DNA of 64,000 nt from Alkanindiges illinoisensis. GTDB taxonomy: Bacteria > Pseudomonadota > Gammaproteobacteria > Pseudomonadales > Moraxellaceae. Position numbers and translations under genes: made by a program. The stretch's first letter is position 1; each line of letters starts with the position of its first letter. Positions 9,707 to 18,722 of this stretch are shown here, one piece after another. The stretch is from contig NZ_SNTY01000036.1 of the NCBI RefSeq assembly GCF_004377485.1, positions 104,315 through 168,314 on the forward strand, in the 5' to 3' direction. Under the pieces are notes generated by a model that did not search any database, had not been told where the DNA came from, and saw nothing but the letters and a program-made list of their open reading frames with translations.

Positions 9707-10354
9707 ATGCATCCAAGAAATCTTATAGCCTGTTCAGGGATTGGGATAATTTGCCTGCTCAATGTGGCATGCTCTGATCAAAAACTGGAAGCGTCAGCAG
9801 AGTATCAGGCGGTCTGCCATGGAATTCCCTTAAAAACAGTTGAAGCCCGTCAACGGGCACAGGAAGACGGTTATCATATTAATGAAACTTTTAATTGTAT
9901 TGATCAAGCTTCATTTGAAGCAGTACAGCGCCATTATGCCGAGCTTGCCGCCGCCAATACGCTAGAAAAAATTGCTCAACGCAACGCTGCACGTGAACAA
10001 CGATTGGTTCAAGACAAGACGGCACAGGCTAATGAAATTTTAACCAGACGGGCGCAGGCAGACACATCAAGCAGTACGCCTTTTACGGTGCATCCGGTTG
10101 AAATTAATACTGCAAGCGAGGCAGAACTTGCCAGCATGCCGGGTGTTGGGCCGGATACCGCAAGGACAATTATTCAGGAACGAACAAACTCCCCATTTGA
10201 AAGTTGGCCAGATGTCGTGCATCGGATCATTGGCCTAAGTGCTGCCCAAAATGTAGTATATGCATCATCAGGTGGCTTAATGGTGAATGGAGAAAGCTTC
10301 AATGGCGCACCGCCAGACCAGCAAGTGGTGGATACTATCCTTAAAAAGCGGTGA
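9707..10354 (+). CDS. Lipoprotein with ComEA-like helix-hairpin-helix domain
   Basis: 215 residues. The N-terminus is a lipoprotein signal with lipobox LNVAC (Cys22). A charged helical, Ala/Gln-rich linker (about 45-125) leads to a helix-hairpin-helix pair at about 131-175: VEINTASEAELASMPGVGPD, then ARTIIQERTNSPFESWPDVV. This closely follows the ComEA pattern (INTAS..EL..LPGIGP..A..I). ComEA binds incoming DNA during natural transformation; here the domain is tethered by a lipid rather than a transmembrane helix. A role in DNA uptake is inference, since HhH domains also occur in other envelope proteins. No com or pil genes are adjacent. Confidence 0.7.
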   Translation: MHPRNLIACSGIGIICLLNVACSDQKLEASAEYQAVCHGIPLKTVEARQRAQEDGYHINETFNCIDQASFEAVQRHYAELAAANTLEKIAQRNAAREQRLVQDKTAQANEILTRRAQADTSSSTPFTVHPVEINTASEAELASMPGVGPDTARTIIQERTNSPFESWPDVVHRIIGLSAAQNVVYASSGGLMVNGESFNGAPPDQQVVDTILKKR

Positions 10355-10588
10355 GACAAAGGTTAGGGGTTAGTCATGCCTATCACATAGGACTGTTTTT
10401 TTAATTGATGATAGTTCAGTAAAAAAATTTTAAATTCAAAGGCTTGAATTAATTATTTATGGTTGCGTAAAACCTTAATTTTTTAAGCGCTTGCACGCAG
10501 CAGTCAATAAACATTTTTGATGATTTATTGCAGCAGTAGCCTAAATCCTTTAAATTAGTTCGCATATGAAATAAATAGTACCGCCAAG

Positions 10589-11014
10589 ATGCGTCAGAAA
10601 CCGTTTTTCATTTTCCTGCTTAACAGCAGCCAGCGTCGATTGCAACGCTGGATTGAGTCACATCGGAAGCCGGATTTTCAGGTATCGGCAGCACAGGCCG
10701 GCGTATTGTTTGTGCTGGAAAAACAGGATGGCGCACTGGCTGGTGATATTGCCCAGACGCTGGATCTGGTGCCGTCAGCCGTGTCTGGCCTGATTGACCG
10801 GATGCAACGCCAACAACTGCTGGAGCGCAAAAAATGTCCTGAGGATGGCCGCGCTACCCGCTTGTGGCTCACACCCTTGGGCAGAGACCAGCTGACGTTA
10901 TTCAAGGCCCAGCTTATGGCTCTTAATCTTCGGCTCACGCAAGGGTTTACCAGCGATGAGCTGGCTATTGTTGAACGCTGGCTCCACCATATCCGGCAGG
11001 AATTTCAGGATTAA
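10589..11014 (+). CDS. MarR-family transcriptional regulator
   Basis: 141 residues. It carries a winged helix-turn-helix of MarR type: QVSAAQAGVLFVLEKQDGAL, then IAQTLDLVPSAVSGLIDRMQ, with the wing RKKCPEDGRATRLWLTPLG. MarR proteins are dimeric repressors usually released by small phenolic or lipid ligands. The stop is only 4 bases before the alpha/beta hydrolase start, so the two form an operon and the regulator probably controls that hydrolase. The ligand is unknown. The upstream 234-base gap is AT-rich and holds the promoter; no clear operator was picked out. Confidence 0.88.
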   Translation: MRQKPFFIFLLNSSQRRLQRWIESHRKPDFQVSAAQAGVLFVLEKQDGALAGDIAQTLDLVPSAVSGLIDRMQRQQLLERKKCPEDGRATRLWLTPLGRDQLTLFKAQLMALNLRLTQGFTSDELAIVERWLHHIRQEFQD

Positions 11015-11018
11015 TTCA

Positions 11019-11921
11019 ATGAACAAACCTAGTACTCCTCAAGCTGTCCAAATCATTGCTGAAGATGGCTATGCACTGTCTGGCCATTTTTTTAAGACCG
11101 AAGACGCCCAGCAAAAACGGCCTGTCCTGCTGTGCCCGGCCACCGGAATTGTGCAGCAGTTTTATTTCAGGTTTTGTGAGTGGTTAAGTCAGCAAGGTCA
11201 TGCGGTGCTGGTGTTTGATTTTCGCGGGATTGGCCAGTCGCTGCATGAGCCAGTGAAATACAGCAACGCCCGTATTCAGGACTGGGGTCAGCTGGATATT
11301 CCTGCCGCACTGGACTGGCTTACCCTGCATACGGGTCAGCAGCAAGTAATTCTAATCGGCCATAGTGCTGGTGGTCAGCTCACTGGGCTGGTACGCAATC
11401 ACCAGAAAATTGCACAGGTAATTGCCATTGCTGGCTCGACAGGCCATGTTAAAGGCTTAAGCGGCAAAACCAAATGGCTGGCTCCGGTATTGTTTAATGT
11501 CTATATGCCATTAAATATCCGGTTATACGGGCATGCCAACAACAAGAAAATTGGCTGGGGCGAAAACCTGCCCAAAGGCGTGGCGCGCCAGTGGGCAGAA
11601 TGGTGCAGCAAGCCGGGTTATGTGGCCAATGCATTGGGCAAAAGTGTTGACCAGCATTATCACGCAGAAATTCGCTGTCCAGTAACGGCCATTCATGCCA
11701 GTGATGATGAAATTGCCACCCGGGCTAATGTAGCGGACTTGTTACGCTTGTATCCGAATGCAGCACAACGCACTATTTGCCTTGAGCCAGCCACGGAAGG
11801 CTTTGGGCACATTGGTCATATGGATTTATTTAGAAGTTCACACCAGCGTTTATGGCCTGTAGTGCTGGATGCCATTATTCATTCGCGTTCCGAATCTCAA
11901 CCGCATGCTGACAGTCTTTAG
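11019..11921 (+). CDS. Alpha/beta hydrolase
   Basis: 300 residues from the ATG at 11019 (CAGGA about 8 bases upstream and directly after the MarR stop); longer in-frame starts would lie inside the marR-like gene. It has the alpha/beta-hydrolase fold: LLCPATGIVQQFYFRFCEWL near the oxyanion hole, VLVFDFRGIGQSL, then the nucleophile elbow GHSAGG, with a late Asp (ASDDEIA) and His (GHIGHMD). It matches the predicted-hydrolase group COG4757. The substrate is unknown; being coupled to a MarR regulator suggests an ester or small aromatic compound. Its last 47 bases overlap the convergent lipoprotein gene. Confidence 0.85.
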   Translation: MNKPSTPQAVQIIAEDGYALSGHFFKTEDAQQKRPVLLCPATGIVQQFYFRFCEWLSQQGHAVLVFDFRGIGQSLHEPVKYSNARIQDWGQLDIPAALDWLTLHTGQQQVILIGHSAGGQLTGLVRNHQKIAQVIAIAGSTGHVKGLSGKTKWLAPVLFNVYMPLNIRLYGHANNKKIGWGENLPKGVARQWAEWCSKPGYVANALGKSVDQHYHAEIRCPVTAIHASDDEIATRANVADLLRLYPNAAQRTICLEPATEGFGHIGHMDLFRSSHQRLWPVVLDAIIHSRSESQPHADSL

Positions 11922-12273
11922 AAGACGCATAAGCAAAAACGGACAGTTGATCTGTTTTAAGGACAATAGCATCGAGTTCAGCCCCAAAAGCATTTTGTGA
12001 CACTGAACATTTAAACTGTTTTAAGTGAAAATCTCTAACGGGCTGGCAGCTTGCTTCAACTGTGCCTTCTGTAAAACCAATAAGCGTGTTCAGGTCTAAG
12101 TTCGCACAGCTATGATTTAAAGTGCTGACTGTATTGGAATGAACCTGTTCAGCTATTTCAGATTTCACTTTATTATTATCAGACAATTCGGCTGGTGCAT
12201 CATGGTTGGTTTTTGCACAGCTACTTAATAGCAGACTGACCACTGCACCTGCCAGCACGATTAATTTTGTCAT
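11875..12273 (-). CDS. Small lipoprotein, unknown function
   Basis: 132 residues from the ATG at 12273 (GAGA 8 bases upstream); a TTG 12 bases earlier is possible. The signal ends in lipobox LLLSSC, so the protein is lipid-anchored. The mature part has four further Cys (in SCANLD, ASCQPV, KCSVSQ and KDCQH), enough for two disulfides, and no recognised domain. The 3' end overlaps the convergent hydrolase gene by 47 bases with no terminator between them. Confidence 0.7.
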   Translation of the reverse strand: MTKLIVLAGAVVSLLLSSCAKTNHDAPAELSDNNKVKSEIAEQVHSNTVSTLNHSCANLDLNTLIGFTEGTVEASCQPVRDFHLKQFKCSVSQNAFGAELDAIVLKTDQLSVFAYASSKDCQHAVEIRNANE

Positions 12274-12313
12274 GAACAATCTCAAGTTATTATTTTAGGC
12301 TGCGATTTAATCA

Positions 12314-12718
12314 TTAGTCTTGCAGCCGGGCAATCATGCCTTCCACATTGGCACGCCAGTTGGGATATTCCATGTTGTTTTCCTGCCAGAGTTCATTGAG
12401 TTCTGACTGGCCAGACAGAACAATTTTAAGCCCTGCCAGCACTACCGGCTTGAACTCATTCACACTGTCCCTGTTTTGCTGTTCCAGCCATTGCTCAAAA
12501 GCTTCGTCATTGTGCTCATACACTGTGCTATTGAGCAGGGCATCCAGAATTACCCCGGCAATAATGATTTGATGCGCGCGGTCATATTCCAGATATTCTT
12601 CATCGTCTTCAGTGAGAATCACCTGCTGGAGAAAATCTGCTGCTGTGCTGTCAATGGCTTCTTGCACGGTATCCAGTGCAGTGTCATCCTCAAAAATTCC
12701 AGTGCCCCATGCGCCCAT
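12314..12718 (-). CDS. DUF4259 family protein
   Basis: 134 residues. The N-terminus MGAWGTGIFEDDTALDTV is the hallmark of DUF4259 (MGxWGxGxFxDD.A.D). It is acidic, helical, cytoplasmic, and without a known reaction. The start is well supported by AGGAGAATGAT directly upstream. DUF4259 proteins often sit near contact-dependent or polymorphic-toxin loci as accessory or immunity-like proteins, but nothing of that kind is adjacent here. Confidence 0.85.
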   Translation of the reverse strand: MGAWGTGIFEDDTALDTVQEAIDSTAADFLQQVILTEDDEEYLEYDRAHQIIIAGVILDALLNSTVYEHNDEAFEQWLEQQNRDSVNEFKPVVLAGLKIVLSGQSELNELWQENNMEYPNWRANVEGMIARLQD

Positions 12719-12811
12719 ATCATTCTCCTCTCATGAAATTTTAGTCTATAAAACCATTATAAATCATTTGATTGCATGCATTAAGTCTAGCTGGTTTTAA
12801 CGTCTGCTAGG

Positions 12812-15649
12812 TTAACCTGTGTTGCGCAGGCCTGCGGCAATGCCAGCAATGGTGACCATTAACGCATGGTCGTAGGTACTGTCGTCATGCTCGCGGCGGC
12901 GCTGCATCAGTTCTGCCTGCAACAAATGCAGCGGTAAAATATACGGCGTGCGTACATTAATCGAACGCTTGAGCATGGATTCATGCTGCAACAGGGCGGG
13001 CTGGTTAATGACCTCCAGCAGCGTTTGGGTGGCGCTGTCCAGCCTGCGCCGCAATTCCTTGCCCAGATCAATCAACTGCGCATCATGGGTTAAGCGCGAT
13101 TCATAATAGGCTGCAATGGCCGGGTCTGCCTTGGCCAGCACCATTTCCAGCATGTCGAGCAGGGTTTGAAAATAAGGCCAGTGCTGCATCATGTCGTCAA
13201 TGGTAGTGCGCTGGCCTTCTGTCAGAGCCGTGCGCAAGGCACGTCCGGTTCCAAGCCAGGCAGGTAACATTAGGCGCACCTGAGTCCAGGCAAATACCCA
13301 CGGAATGGCCCGCAGCGATTCAATGCCACCGCTCACCTTACGGCGTGCCGGACGCGAGCCTAGTGGTAGCATTTGCAGTTCCAGCTCTGGTGTCACAGTG
13401 CGCAGGTATTGAATAAAGACCGGATTTTCCCGCACGGTTTGCCGATAGGTGCCAACTGCCACTTTGGTCATGCTGTCCATCAGGGCACGCCACTCCGGCT
13501 TGGGCGCTGGTGGTGGCAGCAGGGTAGCTTCCAGCGTGGCACTGGCATACAGCTCCAGATTGCGCAGGGCAATGCCTTGCATGCCAAACTTGAAGCGGAT
13601 CATTTCGCCCTGTTCGGTCACACGGATTTTGCCTTTGACCGAACCCGGTGGCTGTGACAGTAGGGCCTGATAGGTGGGCGCCCCGCCCCGGCTAATCGAT
13701 CCGCCGCGACCGTGAAACAGGGTCAGCTGGATGCCATGCTGTTCGGCCACTTGGGTGAGTTGTTCCTGCGCACGGTACTGCGCCCAGTTGGCAGCCAGAA
13801 AACCAGCATCCTTGGCGGAATCCGAATAGCCAATCATGATCTCTTGTTTAGCTTCTTGCCGCCCTTGTCCATCACTGACGGTAATGGCCTGCTTATACCA
13901 GTCAATTTCCAGCAATTGTTGCAAGCTGCTGGCGGCATTGTTCAGGTCTTTTAAGGTTTCAAACAGCGGCACCACACGCAAGGGTCTTGGCATTTCAGCT
14001 TCTTTTTGCAGCAGCATCACTGCCAGCACATCACTGGGGTATTCTGCCATTGAAATCACATAAGCCCCTAGCGAGTGATGTGGCTGACGAGCCAGCATGT
14101 CAAAGGTGGCCAATACTTCCTGCACATTGTCCGACCAGCCACTATGCGATTGATGCACATGTAAATCATGTGGCAGCAATGGGCGCGGGTTATTGAGTTC
14201 CTGCAATAAAAACTGCTGGCGTCGGGCTTCATCCCACTCCAGATAGGAACCCAGTTTTAAATATTCAGTAATGGCATTGAGGGCTTCACGATGGCGGCCG
14301 GATTCCTGCCGTACATCCAGCTTGAGCAATTCAATGCCAAAGCAGGCCACCCGGCGGATCAAATCCAGCAGCTCGCCATTGGCGACATCCTGCATGTTGC
14401 AATCCACCAGCGACTGGTAGCACAGCAGCAAGGGTTGCATCAGTTCATCGGTATTATGGTAAACCGCGCTACTAGCAATAGCTGCACTGCCAATGGCTGA
14501 GCTATTGCTGGACAGATCAGAAAAACTACGGTTTGTACCCTGATCTACACGCTGCTCTGCACCGCGAATCTGGGCATGCAGCCAGTTGCGGGTATGTTCC
14601 AGCCGGGTGCGGACGGTGCGCAAAATATCACGGTAGGGTTCACGGGAACGTTCACCCACCACCTCGCGTAAGGCTGCATTGCAGTCTTCCATTGATAAAT
14701 CCCAGCGCAGGGCATCCACATCGCGCCAGTACAAATCAGCGGCCTGCCAGCGTGCCAGTAGCAGGACTTCCTGCGTCACCTGATGGGTCACATTGGGGTT
14801 GCCATCGCGGTCACCACCCATCCATGAGGCAAACCGCACGGGGGCATGGGTCAGCGGCAAATGCCTGCCCGTGTGTTGCAGTACCACTGCATCCAGTTCA
14901 CGCATAAACTGCGGAATGCTAAACCACAGAGTTTGTTCAATCGCAGTAAAGCCCCATTTGGCTTCATCCACGGGGGTGGGTTTGTGACTGCGGATTTCAT
15001 CAGTGTGCCACGCTGCAATAATCTGGCGCTTAAGCCGATCTAGCACCGCCTGTTTTTCCTGCACGGTTAACTGTTGCTGATCCAGAATTTGCAAGCATTC
15101 GGCAATCTCATCATATTTTTGAATCAGGGTACGGCGGCTGATTTCAGTGGGATGCGCGGTCAGCACCAGTTCAATATCCAGTTCCAGCACGGTTTGCCAT
15201 AGCTGGTCGGGCGTACAATTGGCCGCCAGCAAACGTGGAATCAACTCTTGTAGTGACCCAGCCTGCGGTGGTGTGTCTTTACGGCTTTGCCAGTCACGGC
15301 GGCGGCGCACCCGGTGATACTGCTCGGCAATGTTGGCAAAGTTTAAAAACTGGGTAAATGCCCGCGCCACTGGCAACAGTTCCTGTTCAGTTAAATTGGA
15401 CAGCACGGCATCAAGCTGGTTTTTGGCTTGTTCATCACCATCGCGGGTTTGCTTGGCCAGATGCCGGATTTGTTCGACTTTTTCAAATAATGCCTGCCCA
15501 ACCTGCTGCTTGAGGGTATCACCCAGCAAATTACCCAGCAGGCGCACATCATCACGCAGGGGCGCGTGCGGATCGGTTTGCTCACCGGATTGTGAATCGG
15601 CGCTGATTTGACAGGCGTGGCAATCAGCAGGGTCATTGGCGTTAAACAT
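12812..15649 (-). CDS. ppc: Phosphoenolpyruvate carboxylase
   Basis: 945 residues from the ATG at 15649 (GGAG 5 bases upstream); an ATG at 15691 would add 14 residues without a good ribosome site. It carboxylates phosphoenolpyruvate to oxaloacetate to refill the TCA cycle. Family signatures are intact: VLTAHPTEISRRTLI with the catalytic His, FHGRGGSISRGGAP, IGYSDSAKDAGFLAANW, and the C-terminal TIAGIAAGLRNTG ending in the conserved glycine. Length is normal for the bacterial enzyme (about 880-940). It is a single gene. Confidence 0.97.
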   Translation of the reverse strand: MFNANDPADCHACQISADSQSGEQTDPHAPLRDDVRLLGNLLGDTLKQQVGQALFEKVEQIRHLAKQTRDGDEQAKNQLDAVLSNLTEQELLPVARAFTQFLNFANIAEQYHRVRRRRDWQSRKDTPPQAGSLQELIPRLLAANCTPDQLWQTVLELDIELVLTAHPTEISRRTLIQKYDEIAECLQILDQQQLTVQEKQAVLDRLKRQIIAAWHTDEIRSHKPTPVDEAKWGFTAIEQTLWFSIPQFMRELDAVVLQHTGRHLPLTHAPVRFASWMGGDRDGNPNVTHQVTQEVLLLARWQAADLYWRDVDALRWDLSMEDCNAALREVVGERSREPYRDILRTVRTRLEHTRNWLHAQIRGAEQRVDQGTNRSFSDLSSNSSAIGSAAIASSAVYHNTDELMQPLLLCYQSLVDCNMQDVANGELLDLIRRVACFGIELLKLDVRQESGRHREALNAITEYLKLGSYLEWDEARRQQFLLQELNNPRPLLPHDLHVHQSHSGWSDNVQEVLATFDMLARQPHHSLGAYVISMAEYPSDVLAVMLLQKEAEMPRPLRVVPLFETLKDLNNAASSLQQLLEIDWYKQAITVSDGQGRQEAKQEIMIGYSDSAKDAGFLAANWAQYRAQEQLTQVAEQHGIQLTLFHGRGGSISRGGAPTYQALLSQPPGSVKGKIRVTEQGEMIRFKFGMQGIALRNLELYASATLEATLLPPPAPKPEWRALMDSMTKVAVGTYRQTVRENPVFIQYLRTVTPELELQMLPLGSRPARRKVSGGIESLRAIPWVFAWTQVRLMLPAWLGTGRALRTALTEGQRTTIDDMMQHWPYFQTLLDMLEMVLAKADPAIAAYYESRLTHDAQLIDLGKELRRRLDSATQTLLEVINQPALLQHESMLKRSINVRTPYILPLHLLQAELMQRRREHDDSTYDHALMVTIAGIAAGLRNTG

Positions 15650-15846
15650 AGGCACTCCGGCAATCAGAACTTTCAAACCACTTGGACGCATCTGCTTTGA
15701 ATATATGCCAGTTTTAGGCCAGCTTAAGTTTTTAATTGCAAATTATTTTTACCAGCCTTGGCACAGCATAGCCATTAGCCAGAATCAGCAGCCAGACATT
15801 AATTCTGTCTGTCTTTTTTAGGACAAATAAGACAAATCTAACTTTT

Positions 15847-15862
15847 TAGAGTAATTACTCTA
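15847..15862. promoter_or_regulatory. Perfect 16-bp palindrome, candidate operator 1
   Basis: TAGAGTAATTACTCTA is an exact palindrome about 60 bases upstream of the HD-domain gene. With the second copy 47 bases away (centre to centre, about 4.5 helical turns) it looks like a repressor site pair. The protein that binds is unknown. Confidence 0.5.
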
Positions 15863-15892
15863 GATTTTAAGTATAAATTGGATTATTTTAAA

Positions 15893-15910
15893 TTAGAGCA
15901 ATTACTCTAA
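15893..15910. promoter_or_regulatory. Near-perfect 18-bp palindrome, candidate operator 2
   Basis: TTAGAGCAATTACTCTAA repeats the 15847 palindrome with one mismatched pair, 15 bases before the HD-domain gene start, where a repressor would cover the ribosome or promoter region. Confidence 0.5.
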
Positions 15911-15924
15911 TTAGTAGATAACTT

Positions 15925-16722
15925 ATGATGAATAACAACAATGAAAATACCATACACAATACGGCGCCACTGGGAAGCTATGTATGGACAAGATCCAGTA
16001 ATGGCCGTTTAAGCTTGAAGGAAAAACAGGCCTTAATTCGTCGTGCCTTGCTCCCCAGCATGACGCAGTTTTTAAGGACGATGCTGCATCTGGATCAGCC
16101 CAAAGTTGACCTGACCCTACAAAACATTGAGGTGCCGGATAACCGTTTTTTCAGGGAAGCCATTCGTGAGCTGGAAGGTTGTGCCACGCCCGCACTTATT
16201 GGCCATTCATGGCGAACCTATTATTGGGGTGCGGCGCTGGGTCAGATTGAATAGCTTGGCTTTGATCCTGAAAGCCTGCTGATTGGCTGCCTGTTTCATG
16301 ACCTTGGTTTTACGGAAGCACATGCCCAATCCCATGCCGGGCCGCATTGTGGCTGTTTTACGCTGGCGAGTGCCGAAGCTGCAAAAACATGGAGCCAGAA
16401 CGTCAATTATCCAGCAGAAAAAGCTGAGGCAGTGGCGGACATGATTTGCCTGCACATGAATGCACATCTGGATGAACATGACAGTGTGGAAAGCCGCTTA
16501 CTACAACAGGGTGCAGCCTGTGATGTGATTGGTGCGCGGTTTTATCGATTGAACAAAACATATCGGCAAGATGTATTACGCCAACACCCCCGGCAAGGCT
16601 TTAACCAGCAATTTAGCCAACTGATTGCACAGGAAGCAGCACGCAATCCGCATTCTCGCGCAGCATTGCTCAAGCAATTGGGCCTGCCACTGATGATCCG
16701 GCTGAATCCGTTTAGTGAATGA
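15925..16722 (+). pseudogene. HD-domain hydrolase gene interrupted by an in-frame amber stop
   Basis: A single reading frame runs from the ATG at 15925 to the TGA at 16722 except for a TAG at 16252-16254, after codon 109. Both halves together give about 264 residues of one protein: the first half ends GHSWRTYYWGAALGQIE, and after the TAG the frame continues LGFDPESLLIGCLFHDLGFT with the HD metal pair, then ICLHMNAH. The metal site is therefore split: His from the first half, His-Asp from the second. It resembles cyanamide-hydratase-type HD proteins. Either the gene is dead, or the TAG is a recent mutation or sequencing error; the intact remainder suggests recent loss. Two palindromes lie in its promoter. 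Confidence 0.75.
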
Positions 16723-16741
16723 ACGCTAAAATGAGTAATGG

Positions 16742-17374
16742 CTAGCAACGATAAGCCCGCACAAAAAAGGCAATATTGTCCTGTGCCAGTTGTTGTTGTT
16801 GCTGTTCACTGGGCGCAGCTTCAATATCAAACAGCACGCGCATGTGGCGGTGTCCACAAAACAGGCTTAAAAAATGCTCAGCGGCTTGCAGGCTGTTGGC
16901 AATGCTTAACTTGCGCTGGGAATGGGCCTGTTCCAGCAAGCGGGTCATGTGGCTGAGCACCCGCGTTGGCCCAGCGGCAAAAAACTTGTGCACCAGCGTG
17001 GGGTTATGCTGGGTCATACTGCACATCAGGCGGTGCAGTTCCAGCCCTTCCTTGCTGTAAATAATCGACTGAAAACGCAGGGCAATGCGGTTTAGAGCAG
17101 TTTCAATCGCCATGTCGGTTTTTAAGTCAAAATCCAGTGCAGGCAACTGGTTTTCACAGTGATTTTCCACTGCAGCAATAAACAGGGTTTCCTTGTCATT
17201 AAAGTGCTTATACACCGTGAGCTTGGATACTCCGGCGGCCAGGGCAATGCTATCCATGCTGCTGCCTTCATAGCCCAGTTCCAGAAACAGGCATTTGGCA
17301 GCATCCAGAATGGATTGCCGTTTGGCCATATCCTTTGGCCGGCCCGGCGTGGCCGTATGACGTAAATCGCTCAT
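16742..17374 (-). CDS. TetR/AcrR-family repressor of the RND operon (inferred)
   Basis: 210 residues from the ATG at 17374; a TTG two codons earlier is less likely. The N-terminal DNA-binding domain is typical: RQSILDAAKCLFLELGYEGS, then MDSIALAAGVSKLTVYKHFN. The C-terminal ligand domain is helical. The gene is divergent from an RND membrane-fusion protein and permease, the standard arrangement for a local efflux repressor, and a long imperfect inverted repeat lies between them. The inducing ligand is unknown. The 3' end is convergent with the broken HD gene, 20 bases apart. Confidence 0.9.
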   Translation of the reverse strand: MSDLRHTATPGRPKDMAKRQSILDAAKCLFLELGYEGSSMDSIALAAGVSKLTVYKHFNDKETLFIAAVENHCENQLPALDFDLKTDMAIETALNRIALRFQSIIYSKEGLELHRLMCSMTQHNPTLVHKFFAAGPTRVLSHMTRLLEQAHSQRKLSIANSLQAAEHFLSLFCGHRHMRVLFDIEAAPSEQQQQQLAQDNIAFFVRAYRC

Positions 17375-17440
17375 GCGCAACAGCTTGTCTAACCTGACGT
17401 AGATTGCATCAATTGTACCTGATTTATACTCTTAAATTAC

Positions 17441-17482
17441 TATACTGATTGGTTTACTTTATTTTATAAACTCATTAGTATA
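17441..17482. promoter_or_regulatory. 42-bp imperfect inverted repeat between tetR-like gene and RND operon
   Basis: TATACTGATTGGTTTA at the left end and its counterpart at the right end agree in 13 of 16 positions around an AT-rich centre. Its place in the divergent promoter region makes it a candidate TetR operator pair. Confidence 0.45.
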
Positions 17483-17543
17483 AAAATTAGCAAAATTGAC
17501 AAAAGAATACCAAAACATGCGTGACCACATCAAATTTGGGGCA

Positions 17544-18719
17544 ATGAATCATACTGGGGAACAGCAGGTGCGCCGTTTGGCAACACATTTGCTGATCATG
17601 CTGGCAATGGCTTTGGCCGCCGGGCTTAGTGCTTGCCAGAAAGCCGATCCACCACCAGCACCCTTGCGTGCCGTGATGGTGGCGCAACCGTTGAGCAGCA
17701 ATAGCGGTCAAAGCAGCTATTCCGGTGAAGTCCGGGCACGGCAGGAAGCAGACCTGTCATTCCGGGTGGCCGGCAAGGTGACCCAGCGGCTGGTGGAAGT
17801 GGGTGACCAGGTGCGCAGCGGGCAGGCACTGGCGGTACTCGACTCCACTGATGCCAACCTGCAACTGGGTGCGGCTCGCGCGCAACTGGACAGCGCGTTA
17901 TCGGTTGAGCGTACGGCCAAAGGCGAACTGGAACGCTATCGCCAGTTGTTGCCTGCCAATGCCATTAGCCGCTCGCAGTTTGACCAGATTGAAAACCAGT
18001 ACAAAACCGCACGCAGTAATGTGCAGCAGGCGCAGGCCAATTTAAATGTGGTCAGCAATCAGGCCAGTTATTCCACGTTATATGCAAATAAAAGCGGCGT
18101 GGTGGTGAGCCGCAGCATTGAAACCGGACAGGTGGTGAGTGCCGGGCAACCCGTCTACCGTCTGGCGCTGGATGGCGAACGTGAAGTGCTAATTGGCGTG
18201 CCGGAACAAATGATTGAACAGTTTAAGCCACGCCAGCCAGTGCAGGTGTCGTTATGGTCAAATCCACAGCAATTGCTACCCGCCTATGTACGTGAAATTT
18301 CCCCGGCTGCCGATGCCTCGCGTACCTTTGCAGTACGGGTTGCCTTTGCCAATGCAGGCGCACCCGTCAAGATTGGCCAGAGTGCGCGGGTTTTGGTCAC
18401 CAATCCCGCCACCAATGCAACCTTGCAAGTGCCACTGGCAGCAGTCACAGCCGAGCAGCAGCAAAGCTATGTGTTGGTCGTCAATCCAGCCAATTCAACC
18501 TTAATGAAAAAACCGGTACGCATTGGTGCTTATGGCCGTGATAGTGTGCCGGTGCTGGCTGGTTTAAGCCCACAGGATTGGGTGGTAATTGGCGGCGTGC
18601 ATTTGTTGCAACCGGGCCAGAAAGTTCGCGCGGTGAATCGCAATAACCAGCCTGTGTTTCAACAAAATGCGCAGTCAATGCCTCAGACTGCATCATCAAT
18701 TACGGCCAAAAAGGACTAG
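17544..18719 (+). CDS. RND efflux membrane-fusion (periplasmic adaptor) lipoprotein
   Basis: 391 residues from the ATG at 17544, preferred because it puts the lipobox LSAC at Cys31 and has GGGG upstream; ATG 17517 and TTG 17496 are alternatives. The order is a barrel-sandwich half (RAVMVAQPLSSNSGQSSYSG), a lipoyl motif (GKVTQRLVEVGDQVRSGQAL), an alpha-helical hairpin (about 105-165), the second lipoyl half (ANKSGVVVSRSIETGQVVSA) and beta-barrel/membrane-proximal domains. It bridges the inner-membrane permease to an outer-membrane channel. The permease follows after 3 bases. No TolC-like gene is present, so an unlinked outer-membrane factor must be used. Confidence 0.92.
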   Translation: MNHTGEQQVRRLATHLLIMLAMALAAGLSACQKADPPPAPLRAVMVAQPLSSNSGQSSYSGEVRARQEADLSFRVAGKVTQRLVEVGDQVRSGQALAVLDSTDANLQLGAARAQLDSALSVERTAKGELERYRQLLPANAISRSQFDQIENQYKTARSNVQQAQANLNVVSNQASYSTLYANKSGVVVSRSIETGQVVSAGQPVYRLALDGEREVLIGVPEQMIEQFKPRQPVQVSLWSNPQQLLPAYVREISPAADASRTFAVRVAFANAGAPVKIGQSARVLVTNPATNATLQVPLAAVTAEQQQSYVLVVNPANSTLMKKPVRIGAYGRDSVPVLAGLSPQDWVVIGGVHLLQPGQKVRAVNRNNQPVFQQNAQSMPQTASSITAKKD

Positions 18720-18722
18720 ATC

